A DNA stretch of 45,722 bases from an uncultured Oscillospiraceae bacterium (GCA_934597165.1 CAKTQP010000013.1:1-45722); one strand, 5' to 3'; shown: positions 31,959 to 41,182, counted from the stretch's first letter. Numbers and translations: made by a program. The notes: generated by a model not told the origin, from the sequence alone.

Positions 31959-32102
31959 TTGAAGCATATTAAAACGCTCAACGGCGCTACCCTGAAGAAC
32001 AGCGCTGCTCACGGCGGTTGCGGCGAATGCCAGACTTCTTGTCAGTCTGCCTGCAAAACTTCTTGCACCGTGGCAAACCAGAAATGTGAACAGAGCAAGT
32101 AA
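31959..32102 (+). CDS. scfA: SCIFF ranthipeptide precursor
   Basis: 47 residues from TTG 31959 behind GGAGGAGAG; the longer frame adds unrelated residues. Six cysteines at 21, 24, 28, 32, 36 and 43 match the six-cysteines-in-forty-five family, including the HGGCGECQTSCQSACKTSC core. The maturase next door installs thioether links to alpha carbons of downstream residues. SCIFF is found across Clostridia and its role is still debated (signalling has been proposed). Confidence 0.96.
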   Translation: MKHIKTLNGATLKNSAAHGGCGECQTSCQSACKTSCTVANQKCEQSK

Positions 32103-32129
32103 TCCATTACTTGCCGTGGCATAGAGAAG

Positions 32130-32174
32130 ACTTCCCACCTGGCTCTTTTCAGCTGGTGCCGGAAGTTTTCTTTT
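32130..32174 (+). terminator. partial terminator between SCIFF and its maturase
   Basis: ACTTCC-CACC...GGTG-CC-GGAAGT then TTTTCTTTT. It would let the peptide be made in excess over the enzyme. Confidence 0.75.
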
Positions 32175-32244
32175 GCCCGTTTTCCGAACCCAATGACGGC
32201 CTCGCGCCGTCTGACGATATTGAGATATAAAAAGAGGGATGACT

Positions 32245-33615
32245 ATGATCCATACATTTAAGGCCCTAGGCTGCTACATCGCCATGGACGTGGACAGCGG
32301 CGCCGTCCACGTGCTGGACGAACTGAGCTACGACCTGCTCAACTGCGTCACGCCCCCCATGGCAGAGCACTGCCCGGAGGACGTGATCGAAACGCTCTCC
32401 CAGTACCCCCGGGAGGAACTGGAGGAGTGCTGGCAGGAGCTGAAGGAGCTGGCGGAGGACAAGCTGCTGTTCGAGGAGGAGGACTACATCAACCCCCAGT
32501 GGGCGGTGGTGAAGAACACCCCCATCAAGGCGCTCTGCCTGAACGTAGCCCACGACTGCAACCTGCGCTGTAAGTACTGCTTCGCCTCCACCGGCGGTTA
32601 CGGCAGCCGCCGGGCCATCATGTCCCCGGAGACCGCCAAGCGCGCCATCGACTTCGTCATCGAGAAGTCCGGCAAGCGCCACAACATCGAAGTGGACTTC
32701 TTCGGCGGCGAGCCCCTCATGGCCATGGACACGGTGAAGGAGACCATCGCCTACGCCCGCTCCATCGAGGAGGAGAAGGACAAAAATTTCCGCTTCACCA
32801 TCACCACCAACGGCATGCTGCTGAACCCGGAGAACACCGAGTACATCAACACCGAGCTGAAGAACGCCGTCCTGTCCCTGGACGGCCGGAAGGAAGTCAA
32901 CGACAACATGCGTCCCACCGCGGGAGGGAAGGGGAGCTATGACATCATCGTCCCCAAGTTCCAGGCCCTGGTGGAGCAGCGTGGCGACCAGGAGTATTAT
33001 CTGCGCGGCACCTTCACCAAGGAGAACCTCCACTTCGCCGACGACGTGCTGCACATCTGCGACGACCTGGGGTTCAAGAATGTGTCCGTCGAGCCTGCCA
33101 CCGGCAAGGACGGCGACCCGCTGGCCATCACCATGGAGGATCTGCCCGTGGTCTTCGCCGAGTACGAGAAGCTGGCCAAGGAGCTGCTCAAGCGGCCTGA
33201 CGTGAACTTCTTCCACTTCTACGTGGATCTGGAGCAGGGTCCCTGCGTCATCAAGCGGATGCGCGGCTGCGGTGCCGGCAACGAGTACGTGGCCATCACC
33301 CCGGAGGGGGACATCTACCCCTGTCACCAGTTCGTGGGCAACGACGCCTTCAAGATGGGCAACCTGTACGACGGCAGCTTCCACACCGACATCGCCGACC
33401 AGTTCGGCGGCGTGAACATCTACACCAAGGAAGCCTGCCGGAAGTGCTGGGCGAAATTCTACTGCTCCGGCGGGTGCAGTGCCTCCAACTTCAACGTCAA
33501 CGGCGACATCATGCAGCCCAGCGAGGTGGCATGTGAGCTGGAGCGGAAGCGTCTGGAGTGCGCCATCGCTATGAGCGCCATCCGGTCTGGTCTGGCAGAG
33601 CCAGAAGGGGAGTGA
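32245..33615 (+). CDS. scfB: SCIFF radical SAM maturase
   Basis: 456 residues from ATG 32245 (GAGGG 6-7 nt upstream; an ATG at 32239 is too close). Residues 1-90 form a peptide-binding region. The radical SAM cluster is Cys105-x3-Cys109-x2-Cys112 (CNLRCKYC), followed by FFGGEPL. The C-terminal SPASM/auxiliary cluster region includes GCGAGNEYVAITPEGDIYPC and CRKCWAKFYCSGGC. It acts on the SCIFF peptide, forming sulfur-to-alpha-carbon thioethers. Confidence 0.96.
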   Translation: MIHTFKALGCYIAMDVDSGAVHVLDELSYDLLNCVTPPMAEHCPEDVIETLSQYPREELEECWQELKELAEDKLLFEEEDYINPQWAVVKNTPIKALCLNVAHDCNLRCKYCFASTGGYGSRRAIMSPETAKRAIDFVIEKSGKRHNIEVDFFGGEPLMAMDTVKETIAYARSIEEEKDKNFRFTITTNGMLLNPENTEYINTELKNAVLSLDGRKEVNDNMRPTAGGKGSYDIIVPKFQALVEQRGDQEYYLRGTFTKENLHFADDVLHICDDLGFKNVSVEPATGKDGDPLAITMEDLPVVFAEYEKLAKELLKRPDVNFFHFYVDLEQGPCVIKRMRGCGAGNEYVAITPEGDIYPCHQFVGNDAFKMGNLYDGSFHTDIADQFGGVNIYTKEACRKCWAKFYCSGGCSASNFNVNGDIMQPSEVACELERKRLECAIAMSAIRSGLAEPEGE

Positions 33616-33710
33616 GCCGACCCGAGCGGGGTTGAAAAACCTGCACAGCGGCCGAAACCGCCCCGTGCGGCGTCAAAACCGAGACGGGACAAAACCGAAT
33701 CTGACGTGCA

Positions 33711-33752
33711 AACCGTCCTGCGGTCGTTATGTTGACTGCGGGACGGTTTTTT
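33711..33752 (+). terminator. terminator of scfB
   Basis: AACCGTCC pairs with GGGACGGTT-type 3' arm, followed by TTTTTT. Confidence 0.85.
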
Positions 33753-33764
33753 GCAGGATACGAA

Positions 33765-33788
33765 ATTGACATAACGCTATTGACATAA
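33765..33788. repeat. tandem ATTGACATAA repeat upstream of spoIIM
   Basis: Two exact 10-bp copies (33765-33774, 33779-33788) are spaced by 4 bp, 14 bp apart start to start. They lie in the gene-free stretch 33616-34007, about 45 bp before a sigma-A-like promoter, so a regulator site is possible. Confidence 0.5.
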
Positions 33789-33831
33789 GAAACGGTCATA
33801 AAAATTCTCGTGGAAAGATTGGGGAAAGAAC

Positions 33832-33860
33832 TTGCGTAATCCATGTAATAGAGGTATAAT
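33832..33860 (+). promoter_or_regulatory. sigma-A-like promoter upstream of spoIIM
   Basis: TTGCGT, 17 bp, TATAAT. It gives a leader of about 140 nt. A GAATG...CATATCCT arrangement at about 33965-33990 might be a sigma-E site, but the match is loose. Confidence 0.55.
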
Positions 33861-34007
33861 GTTCCTCGGCAATGCAATAAAAACAGCATATCACCCGGTT
33901 ATCCCCAGATGGTGATAGCCGGTGATGGCCGATTTTGGCCGGTGTTATGGGAAAGATCCGCTTCTGAATGGGACGTGCCCTGCATATCCTCCATCGAGGT
34001 GATATAC

Positions 34008-34625
34008 GTGAAGCGCACAGAACGATTTTTCCCCCGTTGGAACCGGAAAGACCAACCCCACGCCCGTGCCTTCCTGCTCCTGGGTGCAGCCTTTGTTCTG
34101 GGCGCTGGGTTGGGGATGCTGTGTGCCTGGCTGGTGGGCCCGGAGGGCTGCGGGAACCTGAAGACTTTCTTCTCCCTCTACAGCCAGGTCGCGCCGGACA
34201 GCGCCTACAGCTGGGCCAATTTTCTCCACACCCTGTGGTATTTTCTCCGCCTGCCGTTGTTGTTCTTCCTGGTAGGCTTCTCCGCCCTGGGCGTCTTCGT
34301 CGTCCCGGCGGCCATGCTCTGCAAGGGCTTTTCCTTCGCTTTTGCCATCTCCACCCTGACCCTCCTCTACGGCCCCCACGGCCTCCTGGCCGCTGCGGTG
34401 TTCTTCGGGCTGGCGGAGCTGTTCTTCATCCCCGTCCTGTTCCTGGTGGCGGTGTGGAGCATGGAGCTGGCCAGCGGCATCGCCTTCGGGCGTCCCAAGT
34501 CCGCCAAAAGCACGGTGCGCTTGCGGGGCGTTCTAGCGGTGACGGGGGGCATCGTGGCCATCGCGCTGGTGACCTTCCTCTCCTTTCGGCTGCTGCTGTT
34601 ATTGCTGCCCCAATACATGGCTTGA
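34008..34625 (+). CDS. spoIIM: stage II sporulation protein M-like membrane protein
   Basis: 205 residues from GTG 34008, 6 nt after GAGGTG. Four to five membrane segments and the FFLVGFSALGVFVVPAAMLCKGFSFAFAISTLTLLYGPHG stretch resemble SpoIIM, part of the SpoIIDMP machine that drives engulfment in sporulation. Position next to xerD is the conserved arrangement in spore-formers and supports the call. Confidence 0.82.
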   Translation: MKRTERFFPRWNRKDQPHARAFLLLGAAFVLGAGLGMLCAWLVGPEGCGNLKTFFSLYSQVAPDSAYSWANFLHTLWYFLRLPLLFFLVGFSALGVFVVPAAMLCKGFSFAFAISTLTLLYGPHGLLAAAVFFGLAELFFIPVLFLVAVWSMELASGIAFGRPKSAKSTVRLRGVLAVTGGIVAIALVTFLSFRLLLLLLPQYMA

Positions 34626-34678
34626 CCACAAAAAGAGAGAACGAGTAACGATAGAAATAGGAAAGGGTATCATCGACT

Positions 34679-35554
34679 ATGGATCTGCTGACCGAGTTCA
34701 AAACCTATCTTGTGACCGAGAAGGGCGCTTCCGCCAATACGGTGGCCTCCTACATGCGGGACATCACCCAGTATGTCCACTACCTGGGCGAGGACGACCG
34801 GCAAGTGCTGGACGCCACCAGTGAGCGCATCGAGGCTTACCGCAAGGAGATGCTCCGGATGGGCAAGTCGGCGGCCACCGTCACCCGTGCCCTGGCCTCC
34901 CTCAAGTGCCTTTATCGCTGGCTCCAGCAGAAGGGGCGCTGCGCCGAGAACCCGGCCAAGAGCGTGAAGGCGGAGAAGGTGGAGCGGAAGCTCCCTCAGA
35001 TCCTTTCCAGCCAAGAGGTGGAGCTGCTGTTGGAGCAGCCCCGCTGCGTGGACGACAAGGGGTTCCGGGACCACGCCATGCTGGAGGTGCTGTACGCCAC
35101 CGGCATCCGGGTCAGTGAGCTCATCTCCCTGAACCTGGACGACGTGAATCTGACGTCCGGTTACCTGGTCTGCGTGGGCAAGAAAAAGAGCCGGATCATC
35201 CCGTTGTATCCGGGTGCCATCAAGGCTCTGTCCGACTATCTGAAAAATATCCGCCCCCACCTGGTGGTACCGGGGGAGCGGGCGTTGTTTGTGAATATGA
35301 ATGGGGTGCGCATGAGCCGGCAGGGGTTCTGGAAGCTGGTGAAATACTATCAGGAAAAAGCCGGCATCCAGACCGAGATCACCCCCCACACCCTCCGGCA
35401 CTCCTTCGCCGCACACCTGTTGCAGAACGGTGCCGACCTGCGCTCCATCCAGGAGATGATGGGGCACGCGGACATCTCGTCCACCCAGATCTACACCAAG
35501 CTCATCAACCAGCACCTGATGGACGTATACCAGAAGGCCCACCCCAGAGCGTGA
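34679..35554 (+). CDS. xerD: tyrosine recombinase XerD
   Basis: 291 residues. Catalytic residues are visible: Arg144 (GIRVSEL), His237 and Arg240 (HTLRHSF), His263 (GHADI) and Tyr272 (TQIYTKL). An N-terminal SAM-like domain fills about 1-95. Length and the spoIIM neighbour favour the chromosome dimer resolvase rather than a phage integrase. AGGAAAGGG precedes the ATG. Confidence 0.93.
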   Translation: MDLLTEFKTYLVTEKGASANTVASYMRDITQYVHYLGEDDRQVLDATSERIEAYRKEMLRMGKSAATVTRALASLKCLYRWLQQKGRCAENPAKSVKAEKVERKLPQILSSQEVELLLEQPRCVDDKGFRDHAMLEVLYATGIRVSELISLNLDDVNLTSGYLVCVGKKKSRIIPLYPGAIKALSDYLKNIRPHLVVPGERALFVNMNGVRMSRQGFWKLVKYYQEKAGIQTEITPHTLRHSFAAHLLQNGADLRSIQEMMGHADISSTQIYTKLINQHLMDVYQKAHPRA

Positions 35555-35557
35555 GGG

Positions 35558-36103
35558 CTACGTGAGGTAGTTGAGCCAGTTCACCGAGTCGATCTGGAAC
35601 CGCTCGGGGTCCTTCATCCACAGCTGGAGCAGCTGCAAAATGCCTCCGGCGTAGAAGTGGGCTTTCAGCTCTAGCTGTTCCTCCGGTTCCGGCTGACCCT
35701 GCTCGTGGAAATAGTGCAGGGCGTCCTGGGCGACGGATTCAGCGAAGATCTCCATCATCACCGGCAGCATCTGGCTGTTCTTCAGGTTGCGCACCAGCTG
35801 CGGATGCGCCTGGAAAAAGACCACCAACTCATGGAGCAGGTTCTTGTAATAAGAACCTGCTTCTTTTTCGACCTCCGGGTTCCGCTGAGCGATGCAGGTG
35901 ACCATGTCATCCCGTATCTCCCGGATGAAGAAGGACAGAAATTCGAACTTGTCCGCAAAGTGGTTGTAAAAGGTGGCCCGCCGTATCTCCGCCCGCTGGC
36001 AGAGCTGTCCTACGGTGATGTCCTCGAAGCGGTGCTGTTCCAGCAGGTCTAAAAAGGCCAGCTTTAGGCTGCGGAAGGTCTTTTGGGTTCTCAGATCGTT
36101 CAT
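35558..36103 (-). CDS. TetR/AcrR-family repressor
   Basis: 181 residues. Helix-turn-helix at about 10-50 (FEDITVGQLCQRAEIRRATFYNHFADK), with a helical ligand domain after it. It is divergent from an MMPL exporter gene, and a TGTCAA-ATAA-TTGACA dyad lies between them. It probably represses the exporter and itself until a ligand binds. Confidence 0.9.
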   Translation of the reverse strand: MNDLRTQKTFRSLKLAFLDLLEQHRFEDITVGQLCQRAEIRRATFYNHFADKFEFLSFFIREIRDDMVTCIAQRNPEVEKEAGSYYKNLLHELVVFFQAHPQLVRNLKNSQMLPVMMEIFAESVAQDALHYFHEQGQPEPEEQLELKAHFYAGGILQLLQLWMKDPERFQIDSVNWLNYLT

Positions 36104-36138
36104 GGTGCCTCCAAGGTATTGGTCATATCATCGGGATA

Positions 36139-36154
36139 TGTCAAATAATTGACA
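36139..36154. promoter_or_regulatory. probable TetR operator
   Basis: TGTCAA-ATAA-TTGACA is a perfect dyad in the divergent TetR/MMPL region. The half site TGTCAAATAA recurs at 36221-36230, downstream of the MMPL promoter. Confidence 0.65.
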
Positions 36155-36173
36155 CTTGTACCAGCATTGTACG

Positions 36174-36202
36174 TTGCAAAATCGGTGCGGTTCCCCTATC
36201 AT
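36174..36202 (+). promoter_or_regulatory. promoter of the MMPL exporter
   Basis: TTGCAA, 17 bp, TATCAT, flanked on both sides by TGTCAAATAA sites. Confidence 0.75.
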
Positions 36203-36261
36203 ACTAACTACCGTAACAAATGTCAAATAAACTTGCAAACCTGAAACGGAGGGATCCGAAC

Positions 36262-38307
36262 ATGAAGGAAAAATGCTTCGACTGGGTCATTCGCCTGCGC
36301 GTCCCCATCATGATCCTCTTTTTGGTGGCTGCGGTAGCCGGCGCCATCGCCCGGCAGGATGTGTCGGTCAACTACGACATGAACGACTATCTCCCCGCCG
36401 ATTCCCCGTCCACCGTGGCGCTGGATAAGATGAACGACACCTTCGACGGCGCCATCCCCAACGCCCGCGTGGCCATCAAGGACGTGACCTACGCCCAGGC
36501 TCTGGACTACAAGGCCAAGCTGGAAGCCATCGACGGGGTGGAGTCCGTCACCTGGCTGGACGACCAGAACGCCCTGGACGTGCCGCTGGAACTGCTGGAC
36601 GAGTCGGACGTGGAGGCTTATTATAAGGATAACATCGCCCTGTACACGGTGACCATCGGGGAAGCGGACATCAACTCCGCCGTTCCCGCCATCCGGAAGC
36701 TCATCGGTGACGACAACGCCATGACCGGTTCCGCGGTCAGCACGGCTGTCGCCACCAGCAGCACGGTCAGCGAGATTCAGAAGATTGCCGTCGTGGCCGT
36801 CCTCATCGTTCTGGTGGTGCTCACCCTGGTGACCACCTCTTGGCTGGAACCACTGATGGTCTTATTGGGCATCGGCGTGGCGGTGCTCATCAACTCCGGT
36901 TCCAACCTCATCTTTGGGGAAATCTCCTTCGTCACCAACGCCGCCGGCAACATCTTGCAGCTTGCCGTGTCCCTGGACTACTCGGTCTTCCTCATCCACC
37001 GGTTCACCGAGTGCCGTCTGGAAAACCCCGACCCCAAGGCGGCCATGAAGGACGCGCTGTGCAAATCCACGTCCTCCATCCTGTCCAGCGGTCTGACCAC
37101 CGTCATCGGCTTCATCGCCCTGCTCTTCATGCGCTTCGGTATCGGCTCCGACCTGGGCAGAGCGCTGGCAAAGGGCGTGGGCATCAGCCTGCTGACTGTG
37201 TTCCTCTTCATGCCCGGCGTCATTTTGGTCTGCTTCCGGCTCATGGATAAGCTCTCTCACAAGAGCTTCCTGCCCTCCTTCTATCCCTTCGGCAAAGGGG
37301 TGGCCAAGGTCACCGTCCCGCTGGCCATCGTCTTCTGCCTGCTCATCATCCCCACTTTTTTGCTGAGCAACCAGAATGACTACTACTATGGTGCGTCCCA
37401 CATCTTCGGGGCGGGCACCCAGTACGGGGACGACACCGCCATGATCGAGGACACTTTTGGCATCAAGGACACCTACGTGCTCATGGTGCCGGACACGTCG
37501 GACAAGAACGAGCGCGCCCTGTGCAAGGCGCTGGAGAAGAACGACGACATCGTCTCCGTCACCTCCCTGGCCAACATCCTCGGCCCCGCCATCCCCTCCG
37601 ACCTGGTGCCCGACTCCACCCTCAAGCTGCTGCGGAGCAACGGCTACAGTCGGATGCTGCTGTCGGTGGGCGTGGAATATGAAGGGGAGAAGACCTTCGA
37701 CCTGGTGGAACAGATCCGGAAAACAGCATCCCAATACTACGGGGACGACTACTACCTGGCTGGGCAGGGCGTCAGCACCTATGACCTGATGGACACGGTG
37801 ACGGAAGATATGGTCAAGGTGAACCTCATCGCCATCGGCGCGGTGTTCCTGGTGCTGCTAGCGACCATGAAACAGCTGAAGACGCCGCTGGTGCTGGTGC
37901 TCACCATCGAGACGGCCATCTGGATCAACCTGACCATCCCGTACCTCCAGCACAAGCCCTTGTTCTACATCGCCTACCTCATCATCAGCTCCATTCAGCT
38001 GGGTGCCACCGTGGACTACGCCATCCTGTTCTCCGACCGCTACCGGGAGTGCCCGGACACCATGGAGCCAAAGGAGCGCATCGCCCATACCATCGCCAAC
38101 ACCACCGCATCCATCCTGACCTCCGCCATCGCCATGATCTCGGTGGGGTTCCTGCTGGGTGTCATCTCCACCCACGGACTGCTCTCCCAGCTGGGCTATC
38201 TGCTGGGGCGGGGCACCATCTGTTCCCTCATCTGCGTCCTCTTCGTCCTGCCCGGTCTGCTCTATCTGACGGGGCGGAGGAAGAAGCACGTGGCAACCTC
38301 CAAATGA
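36262..38307 (+). CDS. MMPL/RND-family exporter
   Basis: 681 residues from ATG 36262, 8 nt after GGAGGG. Two repeats of an extracytoplasmic loop plus membrane bundle: TM1 about 9-27, a first sensor-domain-like loop, TM2-6 at about 185-390 with AVSLDYSVFLIHRFTE, then TM7-12 with GATVDYAILFSDRYRE. The paired (L/T)DYxxF motifs carry the proton-relay aspartates of RND/MMPL pumps. It probably exports lipids or drugs under TetR control. Confidence 0.92.
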   Translation: MKEKCFDWVIRLRVPIMILFLVAAVAGAIARQDVSVNYDMNDYLPADSPSTVALDKMNDTFDGAIPNARVAIKDVTYAQALDYKAKLEAIDGVESVTWLDDQNALDVPLELLDESDVEAYYKDNIALYTVTIGEADINSAVPAIRKLIGDDNAMTGSAVSTAVATSSTVSEIQKIAVVAVLIVLVVLTLVTTSWLEPLMVLLGIGVAVLINSGSNLIFGEISFVTNAAGNILQLAVSLDYSVFLIHRFTECRLENPDPKAAMKDALCKSTSSILSSGLTTVIGFIALLFMRFGIGSDLGRALAKGVGISLLTVFLFMPGVILVCFRLMDKLSHKSFLPSFYPFGKGVAKVTVPLAIVFCLLIIPTFLLSNQNDYYYGASHIFGAGTQYGDDTAMIEDTFGIKDTYVLMVPDTSDKNERALCKALEKNDDIVSVTSLANILGPAIPSDLVPDSTLKLLRSNGYSRMLLSVGVEYEGEKTFDLVEQIRKTASQYYGDDYYLAGQGVSTYDLMDTVTEDMVKVNLIAIGAVFLVLLATMKQLKTPLVLVLTIETAIWINLTIPYLQHKPLFYIAYLIISSIQLGATVDYAILFSDRYRECPDTMEPKERIAHTIANTTASILTSAIAMISVGFLLGVISTHGLLSQLGYLLGRGTICSLICVLFVLPGLLYLTGRRKKHVATSK

Positions 38308-38311
38308 CGAA

Positions 38312-38348
38312 CAAACACCCTGGTGGGACTCCACCAGGGTGTTTCTGT
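38312..38348 (+). terminator. terminator of the MMPL gene
   Basis: AAACACCCTGGTGG-GACT-CCACCAGGGTGTTT followed by CTGT; strong stem, short T tract. Confidence 0.8.
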
Positions 38349-38358
38349 ATGCGTTGGG

Positions 38359-40821
38359 TTAGGAGCGGGTCAGGTAGCTGGCCATAATATAATAGTATTT
38401 GTCCTCCACCTTCACCCGATACCAGGCTGCGCCGCTGACCGTCTTGCTGCCGCCCTTGACCACGTGGACGGGGGTGCCGGTGAGGAGCTTGGTCTTGCGG
38501 GTCTGGTCGGTGCCGGCGTTGGTGCGGACGTTGACTTTGGCGTGGTTGGTGTAGGCCAAAATGGTCTCCTGCTTGGTCAGGTAGCTGGCCATGACGTAGT
38601 AATACTTGCTGCCCACCTTCGCCCGATACCAGGCTTTGCCGTTGACCTTCTTGCTCCAGCCCTGGACGATGGCGACAGACGCGCCCTTCTTGAACTGGCC
38701 CTTCTTGGTGTGGCTGGTGCCGGCACCGGTGCGATAGTTCACGTTGGACTTGACCTGATAGGTCACCAGCACCTCCGGTTTCAGATAGCTGCCGCTCATA
38801 TAGTAGTCGCTGCCGCCGATGCGCACCTTGTACCATTTGCTCCCATTCACCGTCTTGTGCCAGCCGTAGTACACCTGCACCGTCTTGCCACCGGCCAGGC
38901 TGCCCTTCTTGGTGTGGTTGGTGCCGCAGCCGCTGCGGTAGTTGACCTTGGAGGTGGTGCGGTAGGTGGCGGTGAGGGTGGTGATCTGGAAGGTCTTCGA
39001 TAGCGTGCCGGTGTATTTGCCGGTGCCGGTGACCTTTACTGTGGCGGTGCCCGGCTCGCTGTTGCGGCTGTAGGTGACGGTGTAGTCATCGCCCTGGGTG
39101 AGGGTCTTGGAGCCGTGTTTTACGGTGACCGCCGGTTTCATTGCGCCGCCGGTGTAGGCTTTTTTTGTGTAGGCCAGGGTGAGGGTGGTGTTCCGGTCGG
39201 TGAGCTTGGTGGTGGAGGTGGTGGGCTTCTTGCCGGAGTCGGGGATGTTGGTGGCGGTGCCGGAGACGGTCAGCCCCACCGCGTCAAAGCCTCCGCCGCA
39301 GAAGGTGTAGATGGTGCAGCTGCCGTTCTTCACGCCGGTGACCTTGCCCTTGGCGTCCACCTTGGCCACGGCGGTATTGCTGCTGAGGAAATAGACCGGG
39401 TCGGAGGATTTGGACAGGGTGTAGGGGAGGGCGTGGGTGGAACCCTTCTTCAGGTTGTAGCTGGTGTTGACCTGGATCATCTCGGCGGAGACGTATCCCT
39501 TTGTCCCGGCGTAGGTGACGTAGAACCAATAAGGGTTGGCGATCTGGTACGCCTTGTTGGCGTTGTCGGTGGCCACGCCGCCGTGGATGTTGAAGGTGGC
39601 GCCGGTGGGGATGGTCTTCACGGTGTCATAGGTGTTGGCCGGGCCGCTGCGCAGCTTCACCTCCGCTTTGGCCTTGGCTTTCTCGGTGACCTTGGTGAAG
39701 TGGACGGCGTCCCGGGCGTCGGAGAGGTTCAGGAGGGAACAGGTGCTGGGCATGTTCTTGAAGACGGGGATGTGGAAGACGCACTTGCCGTTCATGCCGC
39801 TGGTCTGGTAGCCCTTGTACATCCGCTCCGCCTCGTTGGCGGCGCCGTAGAGGCTGGACATATACTGATGGTAGTATTTGGCGTAGGTGGCTCGGGGGCC
39901 CACGTTGAAGCGGGTGTAGTAGATGGTCTCTTGACCCTGCTTGTAGAAGTTGGAATAGATCATGGACGCGCCGCCGCTGATGCTCTTGGCGGGGGTGTTC
40001 CAGGGACGCTGGTAGGAGCCTTTCTGGGACGCCCATTTCAGGCCGTCCTCGGCACCGGTGTAGGCGCCGATGTTGTAGAAGTTGTAGATGCCGGGGTATT
40101 TTTTGTTCTTGCCGGAGATAGCGGTCTGAGACAGCAGGCCGCCGGTCTCGGTGATGATCTTCCCGGCCAGGAAATAGGGGTTCATGTCGTTCTTGCTGCC
40201 AGCGTTCAGGATAGTCTTGGCATAGGTGTTCCCCTTGGCGAGATCGGTGCCGCTGAGCACCGCCTTGACCCCGGCTTGGGTGTAGCTGCTGTGGTTGTCG
40301 ATGTCCACGAAGAGGAAGATGTCCTTCTCATTAAAATAGTTCCGGGGGTCCATGTAGTAGGCGATGGTGTTGGAGTTGGCATAGGTGTTCTTCACCGCGC
40401 TGCTCATGAGGAAGCTGCAAGCGCTGGGGCTGAGGTAGGACAGGGCGTTGTTGGCCTCCTTGTCCACCGCGGTGGCAAAGTTCAGGTTGGTCTGGTCGGC
40501 GATGAAGACCCAGTTGGGGTATTTTTTGTGGAGCTTGGCCAACAGCGTCTGATAGCTCTTGGGGAACTTTGCCAGCTCTGCCTCATAGTTGTAGCTGGCA
40601 AAGGTGGCCACGCCCGCTGCCGGGTCTGCCTCCGGCAGGAGGGAGTCGGCGTCGATGGTGTTGTGTATCTCGCCTTCGTCGGCGTCGTAGTCGGCGGCGA
40701 TGCTGCCGGTGGCGTCTGCCTGGGTCGCGTCCTCCGTGGCATAGGCGGGAGCGGCCAGGGAGAGCAGCAGCGCCAAGGTCAGCGCCAGGGCGAGCCAGGG
40801 GCGGTTGCGATATGAGTTCAT
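38359..40821 (-). CDS. secreted cell-wall hydrolase with SH3 and Ig-like repeats
   Basis: 820 residues from ATG 40821, 5 nt after GGGAGG. A signal peptide (about 1-24, ending PAYA) leads to a glucosaminidase-like (GH73/LytD type) domain about 60-330 with the acidic GKIITETGG site. This is followed by an SH3-like unit (SGPANTYDTVKTI), a BIG2-like Ig domain (SNTAVAKVDAKGKVTGVKNG), a second beta domain (AYTGGAMKPAVTVKHGSKTL) and three tandem SH3b repeats (each YRSG/YRTG/VRTN...WYKV/WYRAKV/WYRVKV...YYxMxSYL). SH3b repeats bind peptidoglycan. It likely remodels the wall. Confidence 0.85.
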   Translation of the reverse strand: MNSYRNRPWLALALTLALLLSLAAPAYATEDATQADATGSIAADYDADEGEIHNTIDADSLLPEADPAAGVATFASYNYEAELAKFPKSYQTLLAKLHKKYPNWVFIADQTNLNFATAVDKEANNALSYLSPSACSFLMSSAVKNTYANSNTIAYYMDPRNYFNEKDIFLFVDIDNHSSYTQAGVKAVLSGTDLAKGNTYAKTILNAGSKNDMNPYFLAGKIITETGGLLSQTAISGKNKKYPGIYNFYNIGAYTGAEDGLKWASQKGSYQRPWNTPAKSISGGASMIYSNFYKQGQETIYYTRFNVGPRATYAKYYHQYMSSLYGAANEAERMYKGYQTSGMNGKCVFHIPVFKNMPSTCSLLNLSDARDAVHFTKVTEKAKAKAEVKLRSGPANTYDTVKTIPTGATFNIHGGVATDNANKAYQIANPYWFYVTYAGTKGYVSAEMIQVNTSYNLKKGSTHALPYTLSKSSDPVYFLSSNTAVAKVDAKGKVTGVKNGSCTIYTFCGGGFDAVGLTVSGTATNIPDSGKKPTTSTTKLTDRNTTLTLAYTKKAYTGGAMKPAVTVKHGSKTLTQGDDYTVTYSRNSEPGTATVKVTGTGKYTGTLSKTFQITTLTATYRTTSKVNYRSGCGTNHTKKGSLAGGKTVQVYYGWHKTVNGSKWYKVRIGGSDYYMSGSYLKPEVLVTYQVKSNVNYRTGAGTSHTKKGQFKKGASVAIVQGWSKKVNGKAWYRAKVGSKYYYVMASYLTKQETILAYTNHAKVNVRTNAGTDQTRKTKLLTGTPVHVVKGGSKTVSGAAWYRVKVEDKYYYIMASYLTRS

Positions 40822-40884
40822 GGAATTCCTCCCAGTTTGATTTCTTCTCTTTTTCGATGGGCATTTGTGCCCGTGAATGGGTTT

Positions 40885-40913
40885 ATTATACAGGATTTTG
40901 GGAGAAAACACAA
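40885..40913 (-). promoter_or_regulatory. promoter of the cell-wall hydrolase
   Basis: On the minus strand TTGTGT and TATAAT are 17 bp apart, about 60 bp before the ATG. Confidence 0.65.
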
Positions 40914-41065
40914 GGAAATACACACGTATGGGGACAAAAAGTGCGCAAAAATCGAGTTTTGCGTATGTGTAAAGTAAAAATAGTTTACATATGTGTTGTG
41001 GGGGGATAAGGCGGAAATAGGTCGAAATATCCGCAAAGCAAAACCGCTTTACAGATAAAAGAGCG

Positions 41066-41102
41066 AGAAAAAACAGCACTGAACCCTTCGATTCAGTGCT
41101 GT
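41066..41102 (-). terminator. terminator of tRNA-Pro
   Basis: ACAGCACTGAA pairs with TTCAGTGCTGT; T tract on the minus strand. Confidence 0.88.
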
Positions 41103-41105
41103 CGA

Positions 41106-41182
41106 TGGTCGGAACGCCGGGAGTCGAACCCGGGGCCTCTTGGACCCGAACCAAGCGCGATACCAAACTTCGCCACGTCCCG
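41106..41182 (-). tRNA. tRNA-Pro (anticodon CGG), CCA encoded
   Basis: The reverse complement folds as a cloverleaf: acceptor CGGGACG with CGTTCCG, anticodon stem CTTGG/CCAAG around loop TTCGGGT, and T-arm CCGGG-TTCGACT-CCCGG. The C1-G72 pair fits tRNA-Pro. It reads CCG codons. Confidence 0.95.

Noticed and set aside
34679..35554. Phage or integron integrase
   Set aside because: Length, catalytic layout and conserved spoIIM neighbour fit chromosomal XerD; no adjacent att sites.
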